Assembly (NCBI RefSeq): GCF_004297875.1
Contig: NZ_SCSK01000008.1
Location: 1-64,000, forward strand
DNA from: Pandoraea sp.
GTDB lineage: Bacteria; Pseudomonadota; Gammaproteobacteria; Burkholderiales; Burkholderiaceae
Direction of reading: 5' to 3'
DNA length: 64,000 nt
How positions within the stretch are numbered: position 1 is the first letter of the stretch; the number at the start of each line of letters is the position of its first letter. Shown piece by piece: positions 35,990 through 45,390 of this stretch. The notes below the pieces were generated by a model. It worked only from the letters and a program-made list of their open reading frames with translations, had not been told where the DNA came from and ran no database searches. The translations under genes were made by a program, and so were the position numbers.

Positions 35990-37789
35990 TCATCCGAAAG
36001 TAAAAGCGTACGCTTGAACGCCCGGATCCAGAAATTCGATTGCAAAGGTGCGGTCGGTCACGGTCTTGTCCTGCCGAACCAATTGGTATAGCCGCTGTTC
36101 GGTAATCGTGCCGTCGCCCTTGGCGTCGACATCGACCCCGTGCGCAGCGCCCGGCGGCGCGCCGTCGATGCTCACGCGAAAGCGTACCGGCTTGCCGTCC
36201 TTGGCCGGTCCGAGCACGAGATTCAGGTCGCGCGCATGAAAGCGATACACGATGCGGCCCGTCGCGCCGTCGAGCGTGGCATGGGCGCCGCCCACCTGCC
36301 AGGTGCCCGCCAGCCCCCACTGATTGAGCGCCGGCCGCGCCGGGGCCGTATATTGCTGCGGCAAATTGCGTGTCTGGCCGCCCGGGGACGCAAACCGCTC
36401 GGCGCGCCGGTAGCCGATATAGGTCTCGGGCGATTGCAGATCGGCATTGTCGGGCGCCATTTGCACGCCTTTATCGGGCGTGCCGACCAGGCCGGTTGCG
36501 ACGTTTCGATGGCCCGCCTCGGCCAGCAGTTGCTGAATCGCGTGTTCGGTCTGCGCGTATTCACCCTCGCCGAAGTGATGATGGCGAATGCGGCCCTGCG
36601 CGTCGACGAGATACTCCGCCGGCCAGTACTCGTTGTGCAGCGCGCGCCAGATCGCATAGTGATTGTCGATCGCGACCGGGTAATCGATGCCCAGCTCGTG
36701 CACCGCGCGCTTGACGTTCGCCACGTTGCGCTCGAACGCGAACTCCGGCGCATGCACGCCGATGACCACCAGCCCCTGGTCGCGATACTTGCTCGCCCAC
36801 GCCTTCACATACGGCAGCGTGCGCAGGCAATTGATGCACGAGTAGGTCCACACATCGAGCAGCACCACCTTGCCGCGCAGATCCTGCGCGGTGAGCGGCG
36901 GCGAATTGAGCCATTGCACGGCGCCCGACAGCGGCGGCAATTGCCCCTCGACCGGCAGCGCGGCGGCGGTCTCGACCGGGGCCGCCGTGCGTACCATGCG
37001 CATGGCCGCTTCCGGCTGGGCCTGCGCGGCCATCATCGCGCCGGCCGGGCCGCCGGTGTGCGTCGCCGCTGGCGAAAGATCGTGGATCAGCGCCTGTTCG
37101 AGACCGCTGGTGGCCACCGTGGAGACGCTGGCCAGGGCGCCGGTGTCGAGCCCCAATGCGATCGCCACCACGCCCCCGAGCATCGCCGCGCCGAGCCCGC
37201 GCCGGATCCACTCGCCGGCACCCAGCGAGCGCTTCATGGCGGCGAACACCTTGCTGCCGAGCAGCAGCGCCACCGCCAGCGACGTGGCGGCGCCCGCGGC
37301 ATAGGCCAGCAGCAACAGCGTAGTGCCGACGCTGGCGCCATGCAGCGCGGCGCCGGTCAGTACCAGCCCGAGAATCGGTCCGGCGCACGGCGCCCACAGC
37401 AGCCCGGTCGCAATGCCCAGCAGAAACGACGACCCGGCGCGCGGCGCTCCGCTGGCGTGGGCGGCGCTCGACAGGCGATTGCCCAGTGCCACCAGCGGGC
37501 GTGTCAGGTGCTCCGCGAGCCGGGGCAGCAGCAGCGTCAGGCCGAACAGGGCCAGCATGACCAGCGCCAGCCAGCGCCCGTATTGGTTGGCGGCCACCAC
37601 CCAGCCGCCGCCGACGGCCGCCAGGGTGGCTACCGCGGCGAAGGTCAGCGCCATGCCGGCCAGCAGCGGCAGGCCGCTGCGCACGAAAGGCTGGTCCGCA
37701 CGCGAGAACACGAACGGCAGCACTGGCAGGATGCATGGACTCAGAATCGTCAGCACACCGCCGAGATAGGCGAGCACAATGAGAAGCAT
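35990..37789 (-). CDS. dipZ: DipZ-type thiol-disulfide transporter (CcdA fused to a thioredoxin-like domain)
   Basis: A 599-residue membrane protein. The N-terminal CcdA part (about 1-215) has the paired cysteine motifs LSPCILPVLPFVFS and WAPCAGPILG for electron transfer through the membrane. The periplasmic redoxin domain (about 270-420) has WTYSCINCLRT with a CxxC centre. A C-terminal DipZ beta domain (about 430-599) follows. It lies between msrB and msrA, so the simplest role is to bring reducing power from the cytoplasm to the exported Msr enzymes. Confidence 0.88.
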   Translation of the reverse strand: MLLIVLAYLGGVLTILSPCILPVLPFVFSRADQPFVRSGLPLLAGMALTFAAVATLAAVGGGWVVAANQYGRWLALVMLALFGLTLLLPRLAEHLTRPLVALGNRLSSAAHASGAPRAGSSFLLGIATGLLWAPCAGPILGLVLTGAALHGASVGTTLLLLAYAAGAATSLAVALLLGSKVFAAMKRSLGAGEWIRRGLGAAMLGGVVAIALGLDTGALASVSTVATSGLEQALIHDLSPAATHTGGPAGAMMAAQAQPEAAMRMVRTAAPVETAAALPVEGQLPPLSGAVQWLNSPPLTAQDLRGKVVLLDVWTYSCINCLRTLPYVKAWASKYRDQGLVVIGVHAPEFAFERNVANVKRAVHELGIDYPVAIDNHYAIWRALHNEYWPAEYLVDAQGRIRHHHFGEGEYAQTEHAIQQLLAEAGHRNVATGLVGTPDKGVQMAPDNADLQSPETYIGYRRAERFASPGGQTRNLPQQYTAPARPALNQWGLAGTWQVGGAHATLDGATGRIVYRFHARDLNLVLGPAKDGKPVRFRVSIDGAPPGAAHGVDVDAKGDGTITEQRLYQLVRQDKTVTDRTFAIEFLDPGVQAYAFTFG

Positions 37790-37846
37790 TGGAAGGTTCC
37801 CTGGTTTGGTTGATGCAACAATCGATCCATGCCGGCGCGGCCGTGT

Positions 37847-38365
37847 TCAGGCGGCCTTGGGCGTGAAGCGCAGCGCCAGCCCGTTCATGCAATAGCGCAG
37901 TCCGGTCGGCTTCGGGCCGTCGTCGAACACATGGCCCAGATGGCCGCCGCAGCGCCGGCAATGCACCTCCGTGCGCGCCATGCCGAACGACAGATCCTCG
38001 CGCGTGGCCACCGCGTGCGGCAGCGGCTCCCAGAAGCTCGGCCAGCCGGTATGGCTGTCGAACTTGGTGCGTGATGAAAACAGCGGCAACTGGCATCCGG
38101 CGCACGAGAATACGCCGGCATGATGCTCGTCGTTCAACGGGCTGCTATAGGGGCGCTCGGTGGCGTCCTCGCGCAGCACCGCGTAACGCTCGGGGCCGAG
38201 CAACTGGCGCCATTGCGCCTCGGTGTGCGTCACCTCGAACGTCTCGCGCGGCGCCGCGGCACTGGCCGGCGCGGCCTGCAACCCGCGCCGGCCGGCCAGC
38301 ACGGCCGCCATGGCGGCCGCAGCGGCGCCGCCGGTAAGTAGAAAACCTCGGCGGGATGGCATCAT
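37847..38365 (-). CDS. msrB: Tat-exported peptide-methionine (R)-S-oxide reductase MsrB
   Basis: A 172-residue MsrB with a twin-arginine signal (PSRRGFLLTGGAAAAAMAA), so it is exported folded. It keeps two zinc CxxC pairs (CAGC and CRRC), the GWPSFWEPL segment and the catalytic cysteine in GLRYCMNGLALRF. The ATG at 38365 has AGGAG at good spacing; a second ATG follows at once. First gene of msrB-dipZ-msrA, divergent from the two-component genes. Confidence 0.92.
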   Translation of the reverse strand: MMPSRRGFLLTGGAAAAAMAAVLAGRRGLQAAPASAAAPRETFEVTHTEAQWRQLLGPERYAVLREDATERPYSSPLNDEHHAGVFSCAGCQLPLFSSRTKFDSHTGWPSFWEPLPHAVATREDLSFGMARTEVHCRRCGGHLGHVFDDGPKPTGLRYCMNGLALRFTPKAA

Positions 38366-38537
38366 CGTTCTCCTGGAGTCAAAGGTCGATGTGCGCATGG
38401 TATGGCGCGCGTGGTTGCCAGATCCTCACGTAAACTTAAATTAAATGTGATACTTGGCCGCCCCGGAATTGCGCACAATGGCGGCATGAGCGCCGCGGCC
38501 CCCGGGGCTCGGCGCATCTCTTCCCGGAAAACGACGG

Positions 38538-39254
38538 ATGGATCAGCCCAAACGCATACTGGTCGTCGAAGACGATCGCCACATCGCCGAGTTGATGTGC
38601 CTGCATCTGCGCGACGAACGCTATGAGGTCGTGCATTGTGCCGACGGCGACGAGGGTCTGCGAAGACTTGAACAGGGTGGCTGGGATGCGTTGATCCTCG
38701 ACCTGATGCTGCCCGGTGTCGACGGCCTGGAGATCTGCCGGCGCGCCCGGGCGATGGCGCGCTACACGCCGATCATCATCACCAGTGCGCGCTCGAGCGA
38801 AGTGCACCGCATCCTCGGCCTGGAACTGGGCGCCGACGATTACCTGGCCAAGCCATTCTCGGTGCTCGAGCTGGTGGCGCGCGTCAAGGCGCTGCTGCGG
38901 CGCGTCGATGCGCTGGCCCGCAACATGCGGCTCGATGCCGGCAGCCTGGCACTGGGCGGGCTGTCGATCGATCCGCTCACGCGCGAGGCCGCGGTCGACG
39001 GCAAGCGCATCGAACTCACGCCGCGCGAATTCGACCTGCTGTATTTCTTCGCGCGCCATCCGGGCAAGGTGTTCTCGCGCATGGATCTGCTCAACGCCGT
39101 ATGGGGCTATCAGCACGATGGCTACGAGCACACCGTCAACACCCATATCAATCGCCTGCGCGCCAAGATCGAGGCTGACCCCGCCCAGCCGTGCCGTATC
39201 CAGACGGTGTGGGGCTACGGCTACAAATTCGTGCCGGAGGCCGACGCATCATGA
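38538..39254 (+). CDS. OmpR/PhoB-family response regulator
   Basis: A 238-residue regulator. The receiver domain (1-120) has the acidic pocket EDD (11-13), the phosphoacceptor Asp55 in LILDLMLPG and the conserved Lys in LAKPF. The C-terminal winged helix (about 135-235) shows LTPREFDLLYFFARHPGKVFSR and the wing VWGYGYKFVPE. It overlaps the kinase gene by four bases. Divergence from msrB-dipZ-msrA across 172 bp suggests that it controls methionine sulfoxide repair, by analogy with other oxidative envelope-stress systems. Confidence 0.9.
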   Translation: MDQPKRILVVEDDRHIAELMCLHLRDERYEVVHCADGDEGLRRLEQGGWDALILDLMLPGVDGLEICRRARAMARYTPIIITSARSSEVHRILGLELGADDYLAKPFSVLELVARVKALLRRVDALARNMRLDAGSLALGGLSIDPLTREAAVDGKRIELTPREFDLLYFFARHPGKVFSRMDLLNAVWGYQHDGYEHTVNTHINRLRAKIEADPAQPCRIQTVWGYGYKFVPEADAS

Positions 39255-40735
39255 ATCTGACGCTCACGCAGCGCCTGTCGCTGGTGTTTTCCGCATTGCT
39301 GCTGGCCTGTTGCGGCGCCTCCGCATGGCTGCAGGTGCGGGCCAACCACATGCACGAGGAAGAGGTCGTGCAGGGCCTCTCGCGCGGCCTGGCCGAGCAT
39401 ATCGCCCACAATACCGAACTGATGGATGCCAGCGGGCTGAAGCCCGACGCGCTGCGGCGGCTGTTCGGGCAATTGATGGTCGTCAACCCGAGCGTGGAAG
39501 TGTATTTGCTCGACAGCAGCGGCCGCATCAAGGGCGACGACGCCCCGGCTGGCCACCTCAAGCGGAACCGGGTCGACCTCGCGCCGGTACGGCGATTTCT
39601 GGCCGGCGCGCCGCTGCCGATCTTCGGCGACGACCCGCGCAGCACCGACGCGCGCAAGGTGTTCAGCGCGGCGCCGTTGCAGGTCGGCGGCCGCGACGGC
39701 GTGGCCGGCTACATCTACGTGGTGTTGCAGGGCGAGGCGCGCGACCGGCTGGCGGCACGCCTGGCCGCGAGTGCCGTGCTGCGCACGACGCTATGGTCGA
39801 TGGCGTTGGTTGCGCTGCTCGGGCTGGTGGCGGGGCTCTTCGCGTTCGGCCTGATCACCCGGCCCTTGCGCCGGCTCACCGAGCGGGTGCGCCGGTTCGA
39901 CGCCAACGGCGACGTGCCATTGCCGCCGCCCGAGCCGCCGGCGCCGCCGACACCCGGGCGGCGCGACGAAATCGCCGTGCTCGAGAGCGCCTTCACGCAA
40001 ATGGCCGCCCGGATCGGCGAGCAATGGCGCACGCTGACCCGACAGGACCAGGAGCGGCGCGATCTGATCGCCAATATCTCGCATGATTTGCGTACCCCGC
40101 TGGGGTCGCTGCACGGCTATCTGGAAACCCTGTCGCTCAAGGCCGATACGCTTGGCGAGGCCGAGCGGCGCCGCTATCTGTCGATCGCGCTGGACCAGAG
40201 CCGCAAGGTCGGCGGGCTGGCTCAGTCGCTATTCGAACTGGCGCGGCTCGAGCACGGTTTCGTGCAGCCGAATCTGGAAGATTTCTCATTGCCCGATCTG
40301 GTGCAGGACGTGTTCGAGAAATTCGGGCTGGCGGCCCAGGCGCGGCAGGTCGGCCTCTCGGCCAGCCTGCCGCCGCACGTGCCGGCGGTGGCGGCCGATC
40401 TGGGCATGATTGAGCGCGTGCTGACCAATCTGCTCGACAACGCGATTCGCCACACACCGCCGGGCGGCTCGGTCGAAGTGGCGCTCGCGCCGCGCGAGGA
40501 CAGTGTGGAAGTGACCGTCAGCGACACCGGCCCGGGCGTGCCGGCGGCGCTGCGCGAGGGCCTGTTTCGCCGCCCCAGCCTGGGCGATCCGCGCCGGCCG
40601 GGCGGGCTGGGGCTGCTGATCGTGCAACGCATGCTGCAACTGCATCACAGCGAGATTCGCCTGATCGAGCATGCCGGCTGCGGAGCGATGTTCCGCTTCG
40701 AGCTGCCGGCGGCCAACGTCCGGCGCGCGCGATGA
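39251..40735 (+). CDS. Sensor histidine kinase
   Basis: A 494-residue membrane kinase. The ATG at 39251 overlaps the regulator stop (ATGA). Transmembrane helix 1 is at about 8-28, then a periplasmic sensor region (about 30-175), helix 2 at about 178-200 and a HAMP segment with a Pro-rich insert (PLPPPEPPAPPTP). The HisKA box has His278 in ANISHDLRTPLG. The HATPase domain has NLLDNAIRHTPPGG and DTGPGVP. The signal sensed is unknown; a disulfide or oxidant cue is suggested only by the msr neighbours. Confidence 0.9.
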   Translation: MNLTLTQRLSLVFSALLLACCGASAWLQVRANHMHEEEVVQGLSRGLAEHIAHNTELMDASGLKPDALRRLFGQLMVVNPSVEVYLLDSSGRIKGDDAPAGHLKRNRVDLAPVRRFLAGAPLPIFGDDPRSTDARKVFSAAPLQVGGRDGVAGYIYVVLQGEARDRLAARLAASAVLRTTLWSMALVALLGLVAGLFAFGLITRPLRRLTERVRRFDANGDVPLPPPEPPAPPTPGRRDEIAVLESAFTQMAARIGEQWRTLTRQDQERRDLIANISHDLRTPLGSLHGYLETLSLKADTLGEAERRRYLSIALDQSRKVGGLAQSLFELARLEHGFVQPNLEDFSLPDLVQDVFEKFGLAAQARQVGLSASLPPHVPAVAADLGMIERVLTNLLDNAIRHTPPGGSVEVALAPREDSVEVTVSDTGPGVPAALREGLFRRPSLGDPRRPGGLGLLIVQRMLQLHHSEIRLIEHAGCGAMFRFELPAANVRRAR

Positions 40736-40757
40736 TGCAACGCACGCGCCGCGCGGC

Positions 40758-41687
40758 CTACACCTTGCCTTTCCAGGGCACCAGCACCTTCTCCAGATAG
40801 CGCATCAGCAAGTCGAAGGTGAACGCGAACAGGCCGATGATGATGATGCCCATGATCACCACGTCGCTGGCCAGGAACTCGGCCGCGTTGAGCACCATGA
40901 AACCGAGCCCCTTGCTGGAGGCCACCATTTCGGCGGCCACCAGGGTGGTCCAGCCCACGCCCACGCCGATGCGCATGCCGGTGAAAATCTCCGGCAGGGC
41001 CGACTTGACGATCACGTGCATGATGATCTGCCGCGGCGATGCGCCCATCGAATAGGCGGCGTGGATCTGCTCCATCGACACCGAGCGCACCCCCGAGCGG
41101 GCCGCGATCGCCAGCGGCGCGAAAATCGCCAGGTAGATCAGCAGCACCTTGGAGAACTCGCCGATGCCGAACCAGATGATGACCAGCGGCAAGTAGGCCA
41201 GCGGCGGCAACGGCCGGTAGAACTCGATGGGTGGATCGAAAATGCCGCGCACCACCCGGTTCACGCCCATCATGATGCCGATCGGGATGGCCGTCACGCA
41301 CGCCAGCGCAAAGGCGCCGAACACGCGATACAGGCTGATCAGCGTGTGCTGCCACAGTGTCGAGCCGGCAAAGCCCTCGGTCGAGACTTCGATGAATTTC
41401 GCATAGATCGCGTGCGGTCCCGGCAGGAACAGCGGCTTGACCATGCCGGTCGTCGTCACCAATATCCAGACCAGGAACAGCACCACGACCGTCGTGATAC
41501 TGATGGCCAGGCTGCTGCCCTGGCCCGGTGCGCCGAACGCCTCACCCGGTTTGGCGGGCTTCTTGGCGAACAGCTTGGTCAGCAGGCCCGGGCGGGCCGG
41601 CGCTGCCTTGGGCAGGGTGTTCATGGTGTGACCTCTGGCTTCGGGATCGGACGCCTGGGCGGCGGAGTAGGCCTGTTTGTTAAGCAT
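40758..41687 (-). CDS. tauC: Taurine ABC transporter permease TauC
   Basis: A 309-residue inner-membrane permease with about six helices and the coupling-loop motif around [29 protein letters not shown] (EAA box). The ATG at 41687 has GGAGGT at ideal spacing and overlaps the tauB stop by eight bases. Together with TauA and TauB it imports taurine or a related alkanesulfonate; SsuC-type permeases are close relatives. Confidence 0.85.
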   Translation of the reverse strand: MLNKQAYSAAQASDPEARGHTMNTLPKAAPARPGLLTKLFAKKPAKPGEAFGAPGQGSSLAISITTVVVLFLVWILVTTTGMVKPLFLPGPHAIYAKFIEVSTEGFAGSTLWQHTLISLYRVFGAFALACVTAIPIGIMMGVNRVVRGIFDPPIEFYRPLPPLAYLPLVIIWFGIGEFSKVLLIYLAIFAPLAIAARSGVRSVSMEQIHAAYSMGASPRQIIMHVIVKSALPEIFTGMRIGVGVGWTTLVAAEMVASSKGLGFMVLNAAEFLASDVVIMGIIIIGLFAFTFDLLMRYLEKVLVPWKGKV

Positions 41688-42516
41688 GAGCGACCTCCGC
41701 GGCGGCCTGGTTGGCAACCATGCCGGCCTGTCCGGCACGCTCGTCGCCATAGATGATGCTCAGCACGGTTTCGCGCATCCTGATGAAATCGGGGCTCGAC
41801 TTGACCGCGCGCGCATCGCGCGACGCGAGAAAGCGCCGGTTGAAATCCAGCTCGTACATGTGCGTGATGCGCCCGGGCCGCGGCGACATCACGATCAGCC
41901 GGCTGGCCAGAAAGAGCGCTTCCTCGACGCTGTGCGTGATGAAGAAAATCATCTTGTGCGTTTCCTTCCACACGTCGAGCAGCAGCTCCTGGATCGTTTC
42001 GCGCGTCAGCGCGTCGAGCGCGGCCATCGGCTCATCCATCAGCAGCATCGAAGGATTGCAGGTCAGCGCGCGCGCGATACCGACGCGCTGCTGCATCCCG
42101 CCCGAGAGCTGGTAAATCATATGTTGGTGAAAGTCCTTCAGGCCCACCAGTGCCAGATTGCGCGCCGCGATCTCGCGCCGCTTCGCCTTGGGCACGCCCT
42201 GCAGCTTGAGGCCGAATTCGGCGTTCTCGATGACGTTGAGCCACGGCAGCAGCGCGTGCTTCTGGAACACCACGCCGCGGTCCGAGCCGGGGCCCTCGAT
42301 GCGCTTGTCGCCCAGCAGCAGTTCGCCGCTCGACGGTGAAATGAAGCCGGCCATCAGACTCAGCAGCGTGGTCTTGCCGCAGCCGGAGGCTCCCAGCGCG
42401 ACCACCAGATCGCCCGCGTTGATGTCCAGATTGATGTTGGCCAGCGCATGCACCTGTTCGCCGGCGCGGCGGCCCGGGTAGATGACGCTGACGTCCTTGA
42501 TTTGCATATTTTCCAT
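41680..42516 (-). CDS. tauB: Taurine ABC transporter ATP-binding protein TauB
   Basis: A 278-residue ATPase. Walker A is [16 protein letters not shown], the signature is [17 protein letters not shown], Walker B is [12 protein letters not shown], and the switch His lies in [14 protein letters not shown]. Length and motifs match TauB/SsuB. It lies between tauA and tauC on the minus strand, with a second possible start at 42507 (MQIKD). Confidence 0.88.
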   Translation of the reverse strand: MENMQIKDVSVIYPGRRAGEQVHALANINLDINAGDLVVALGASGCGKTTLLSLMAGFISPSSGELLLGDKRIEGPGSDRGVVFQKHALLPWLNVIENAEFGLKLQGVPKAKRREIAARNLALVGLKDFHQHMIYQLSGGMQQRVGIARALTCNPSMLLMDEPMAALDALTRETIQELLLDVWKETHKMIFFITHSVEEALFLASRLIVMSPRPGRITHMYELDFNRRFLASRDARAVKSSPDFIRMRETVLSIIYGDERAGQAGMVANQAAAEVAHA

Positions 42517-42590
42517 GATCTCGATCCCACTGGAGGAGATGGCCGGGGCTGCGATGCGCCCCGGCGTTCAAGCAGATAGCGCGTGCGGCG

Positions 42591-43631
42591 TTACTTCAGC
42601 TTCATCGCGGCGTCGACGTAGGCCGGCGTGACATAACTGCTGTAGTCGGCCTTCACGCTGTCGAGCTGATGCTGGCCCTTGAGGAAAGCGGCGGTGTCCT
42701 TGAGCGCGAATGCCGCGCGGCTCTTTTCGCCACCGCCCAGCCAATCCGGCGAGGCCTGTTCCTGCATGGTCGGGAACGCATACAGCGCCAGTGCGTTCGG
42801 CACGTCCTTGGCGTTGCCACCGATCATTTGCACGATCGCCTTCACCTGGGGCGAGTCCGGCGTCCAGGCCTTTGCGTTATCGCGATAGGCAGCGTCCGCA
42901 TCGGCGATGACCTTGACGAACTTGGCCATGAAATCGGGGTGGGCCGCGCCCCATTTACGATCGACCGCGATGCCGTCGAAAGTCGGCTTGCCGGCCTTGC
43001 TCAGCTCGCCCGAGGTGATCAGCACCTTGCCGGTCTCTTTGATGCGGGAGAGGGCCGGATCCCATACGTAGGCAGCATCGATGTCGCCGCGCTCCCAGGC
43101 CGCTGCGATCTGGTTGGGCTGCATGTTCAGGATATGCACGCTCGCAGGCTTGATGCCCCAGCGCTGCAACGCGAACATCGCGTGATAGTCGGAGGTCGAG
43201 GCAAACGGCACGCCGAGCTTCTTGCCGACCAGGTCCTGCGGCTTGTTGATGCCCGAGCCGTTGCGCACCACCATCGCCTCGGCGTTGTTGATGTTGTCGA
43301 GAATCCAGAACAGCTGGAGATCCACGCCGCGGGTGACCGCGGCGGCCAGCGGGCTGGAGCCGATCACGCCGATCTTGACGTCGCCCGAGGCGAACGCGGT
43401 GGCCACCTTCGCGCCCGATTCGAATTGACGCCAGTGGATCTTGTAGCCGGTCGCCTTCTCGAAACTATGATTGGCAATGGCCACCAGCCACGGGTCGACG
43501 ATCTGCTGATAGGCGATGGTGATTTCCTTGTCCTGGGCATGCGCGGGCAGGCTGCCCAGCGATGCCCACGCCAGGGCGGGAGCTGCAAGTAGTGCAACGG
43601 TTCTGCGAATGAAATGCTTCAAGCGGGCCAC
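42591..43631 (-). CDS. tauA: Taurine ABC transporter substrate-binding protein TauA
   Basis: A 346-residue periplasmic receptor. The best start is the GTG at 43631 (VARLKHFIRR), preceded by GAGGTGAC, opening a signal peptide cleaved near GSLPAHA. The mature part begins QDKEITIAYQQIVDPWLVAI and contains TauA-type segments (GDVKIGVIGSSPLAAA, NMQPNQIAAAWERGDIDAAYVWDPALS). It follows the degenerate aminotransferase gene by 88 bp, and that gene plus tauABC probably form one operon. Confidence 0.88.
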   Translation of the reverse strand: MARLKHFIRRTVALLAAPALAWASLGSLPAHAQDKEITIAYQQIVDPWLVAIANHSFEKATGYKIHWRQFESGAKVATAFASGDVKIGVIGSSPLAAAVTRGVDLQLFWILDNINNAEAMVVRNGSGINKPQDLVGKKLGVPFASTSDYHAMFALQRWGIKPASVHILNMQPNQIAAAWERGDIDAAYVWDPALSRIKETGKVLITSGELSKAGKPTFDGIAVDRKWGAAHPDFMAKFVKVIADADAAYRDNAKAWTPDSPQVKAIVQMIGGNAKDVPNALALYAFPTMQEQASPDWLGGGEKSRAAFALKDTAAFLKGQHQLDSVKADYSSYVTPAYVDAAMKLK

Positions 43632-43719
43632 AGTGTCACCTCTCTCGTTTTGAATATCGCGGTTTGTCAAACCGCCTGTCTCGCCCAATACGGCAGGTTT
43701 GGGCGGTCTCCTCTCTACT

Positions 43720-45078
43720 TCAACTGAAATCCGTCAGCACGCTGCGCAGCGTGCGGCACATCTGATCGAGTTCCTGCGGCGTCATCACCAGGCCCGGCGC
43801 CAGCAGCAGGGTGTCGCCGCGCGCCAGCACGTTCAGGTCGGCCTCGAACAGGCGGCGCTGCACCTCGGCGACGTGCGCGCCGTGCCGGCTCGCGGCGGCG
43901 CCGCTGTCGATCTCGAGCCCGGCGAGCAGGCCAAAGCCCTGGATGTCGCGCACCACCGGCAGGTCGCTCAGCGCGAACACCTGGTCGAGAAAGGCGGGCG
44001 ACAGTTGCTGCGCGCGCTCGAACAGCGCTTCCTGTTCGCACAGATCGAGCATCGCCAGCGCGGCCGCGCCCGCGGCCGGATACAGCGGGTGAGCGCTGTC
44101 GTCGGCCGGCGCGCCGACCGTGTCGCCCAGCGCCCGGCAGACGCGCTCGCCGATCAGCAGCGCGCCCAGCGGCAGCGTACCGTTGGTCAGTGCGTTGCCC
44201 AGCACCAGCAAGTCGGGCGTCACGCCCAGGCTGAGCGCGCCGAGCGCCGCACCGGTATGCCCCATGCCGCACGAGGACTCGTCGAACACCAGCGGGATGC
44301 CGTGTTCGTGACACACGGTCTGCAGCGTCTCGAGATAGTTGCGCGGCGGCACCTGGATGCCGTTGGCGGTGCCGACCGGCTCGATCACGCAGGCCGCGAT
44401 ATGCGCGGCGCCGAACAGCTCGACGATATGCGTGAACTCGTCGGCCAGCGCATCGCCGTGATCCGGTTGGCCTTTGACGAAGCGGTTTTCCGCCAGGCGC
44501 GGATGGGGCAATTGCACGAAGCCGAGCAGGCCGGCGCCCAGGCCGTTGTCCGGCACGCGCCGGCCGTTGCTGCCCGGCCTGAGGGTGGCCAGGCTCAAGC
44601 CGGCCGCGGCCGGCTGGTCGGTGATCACGATCGTGCGCTGGTGTTCGCCGCGCGCGGCGTGGGTTGCGACACACACGCGCAGCGCCTGCTCGAGACTGCC
44701 GCGCGGCGTCGTCGAGAATTGCACGCGCTCCATGCCGTCGGGTGCCAGCGCCAGCAGCCGCCTGGTCAGCTCGCCGAGCATCGGGTGACTCGCGCCACGC
44801 GCGGTGCTGTCGTGCCATTCGCCCAGTTGCCGGCCGACCGCGGCGGCGATCGTCGCGCGGCTGTGGCCGGCTGGTACCGCAAGGCTGCCGGCCGTGGCGT
44901 CCAGCACGCTGCGCCCGTGGCCGTCGCACAGGGTCATGCCCGATGCGCTGGCCAGTGAGCGCCAGGCCGAACGCCGCGCGCCGCCATGAGGCGGGGGCGC
45001 AGACTCGTGGGCCGCGCCCTTGGGCGGGGCTTGGCGAGTCGCCGGCTGGGCTGGCGCGACGGCACTGGATGGATTCAT
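43720..45078 (-). CDS. Degenerate class III aminotransferase homologue (PLP lysine missing)
   Basis: A 452-residue protein clearly derived from omega-amino acid aminotransferases (IEPVGTANGIQVPPRNYLE, FDESSCGMGHTGA, LTNGTLPLGALL). Asp266 and Glu267 of the FDE motif remain. The lysine that binds PLP (normally AKGLTNG) is replaced by Asn295 in LGNALTNG. The ring-stacking YHG motif is replaced by DQPAAAG (about 154-160), and the SGSE loop reads TPRGSLE. It should not transaminate. The frame is intact, so it may be a non-enzymatic protein or one with a new activity. It sits upstream of tauABC and divergent from tauR, where taurine:pyruvate aminotransferase might be expected. Confidence 0.85.
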   Translation of the reverse strand: MNPSSAVAPAQPATRQAPPKGAAHESAPPPHGGARRSAWRSLASASGMTLCDGHGRSVLDATAGSLAVPAGHSRATIAAAVGRQLGEWHDSTARGASHPMLGELTRRLLALAPDGMERVQFSTTPRGSLEQALRVCVATHAARGEHQRTIVITDQPAAAGLSLATLRPGSNGRRVPDNGLGAGLLGFVQLPHPRLAENRFVKGQPDHGDALADEFTHIVELFGAAHIAACVIEPVGTANGIQVPPRNYLETLQTVCHEHGIPLVFDESSCGMGHTGAALGALSLGVTPDLLVLGNALTNGTLPLGALLIGERVCRALGDTVGAPADDSAHPLYPAAGAAALAMLDLCEQEALFERAQQLSPAFLDQVFALSDLPVVRDIQGFGLLAGLEIDSGAAASRHGAHVAEVQRRLFEADLNVLARGDTLLLAPGLVMTPQELDQMCRTLRSVLTDFS

Positions 45079-45390
45079 GGCGAACGCAATCGAAACGTGG
45101 CTATGAAGCGGTCCGCACCAAGCAACTGGCCGCGCACCGCGCGTTTGTGTTATTCATGATTGCCGGTGACGCGGCCGGGCGTTAGAACCAGATGAGATTA
45201 TTCGATGAGGCCACGCGAAGCGCGGCTGGGCGCCAGCACCCGGGGCGCATTGGCGCACCTTGGTACAAACCCGATATGAATTTGTGCGCTGCAGGAGCGA
45301 TCATAGCGGCAGCGTGCCGCGCCGCTTCGCGAAATGCCGGGCGACGCGGCAAAATTTTTGGCAGTGCAATCTCAACGGGAGAATAAGCGC
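45079..45390. promoter_or_regulatory. Divergent region between the aminotransferase homologue and tauR
   Basis: This 312-bp gap must hold promoters for tauR (rightward) and for the aminotransferase-tauABC unit (leftward), and the TauR binding site. It contains an AT-rich patch (45181-45205) and the segment CCTTGGTACAAAC (45258-45270), but I found no repeat pair that clearly matches a known TauR site, and no gene. Confidence 0.5.

Noticed and set aside
38716..40086. 456-codon plus-strand frame spanning both two-component genes
   Set aside because: It is in a shifted frame, Arg/Ser/Ala-rich and without motifs, while the overlapping regulator and kinase frames are canonical.
43720..45078. Annotation as taurine:pyruvate aminotransferase (Tpa)
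   Set aside because: The PLP lysine and the YHG and SGSE motifs are missing, so transamination is unlikely.
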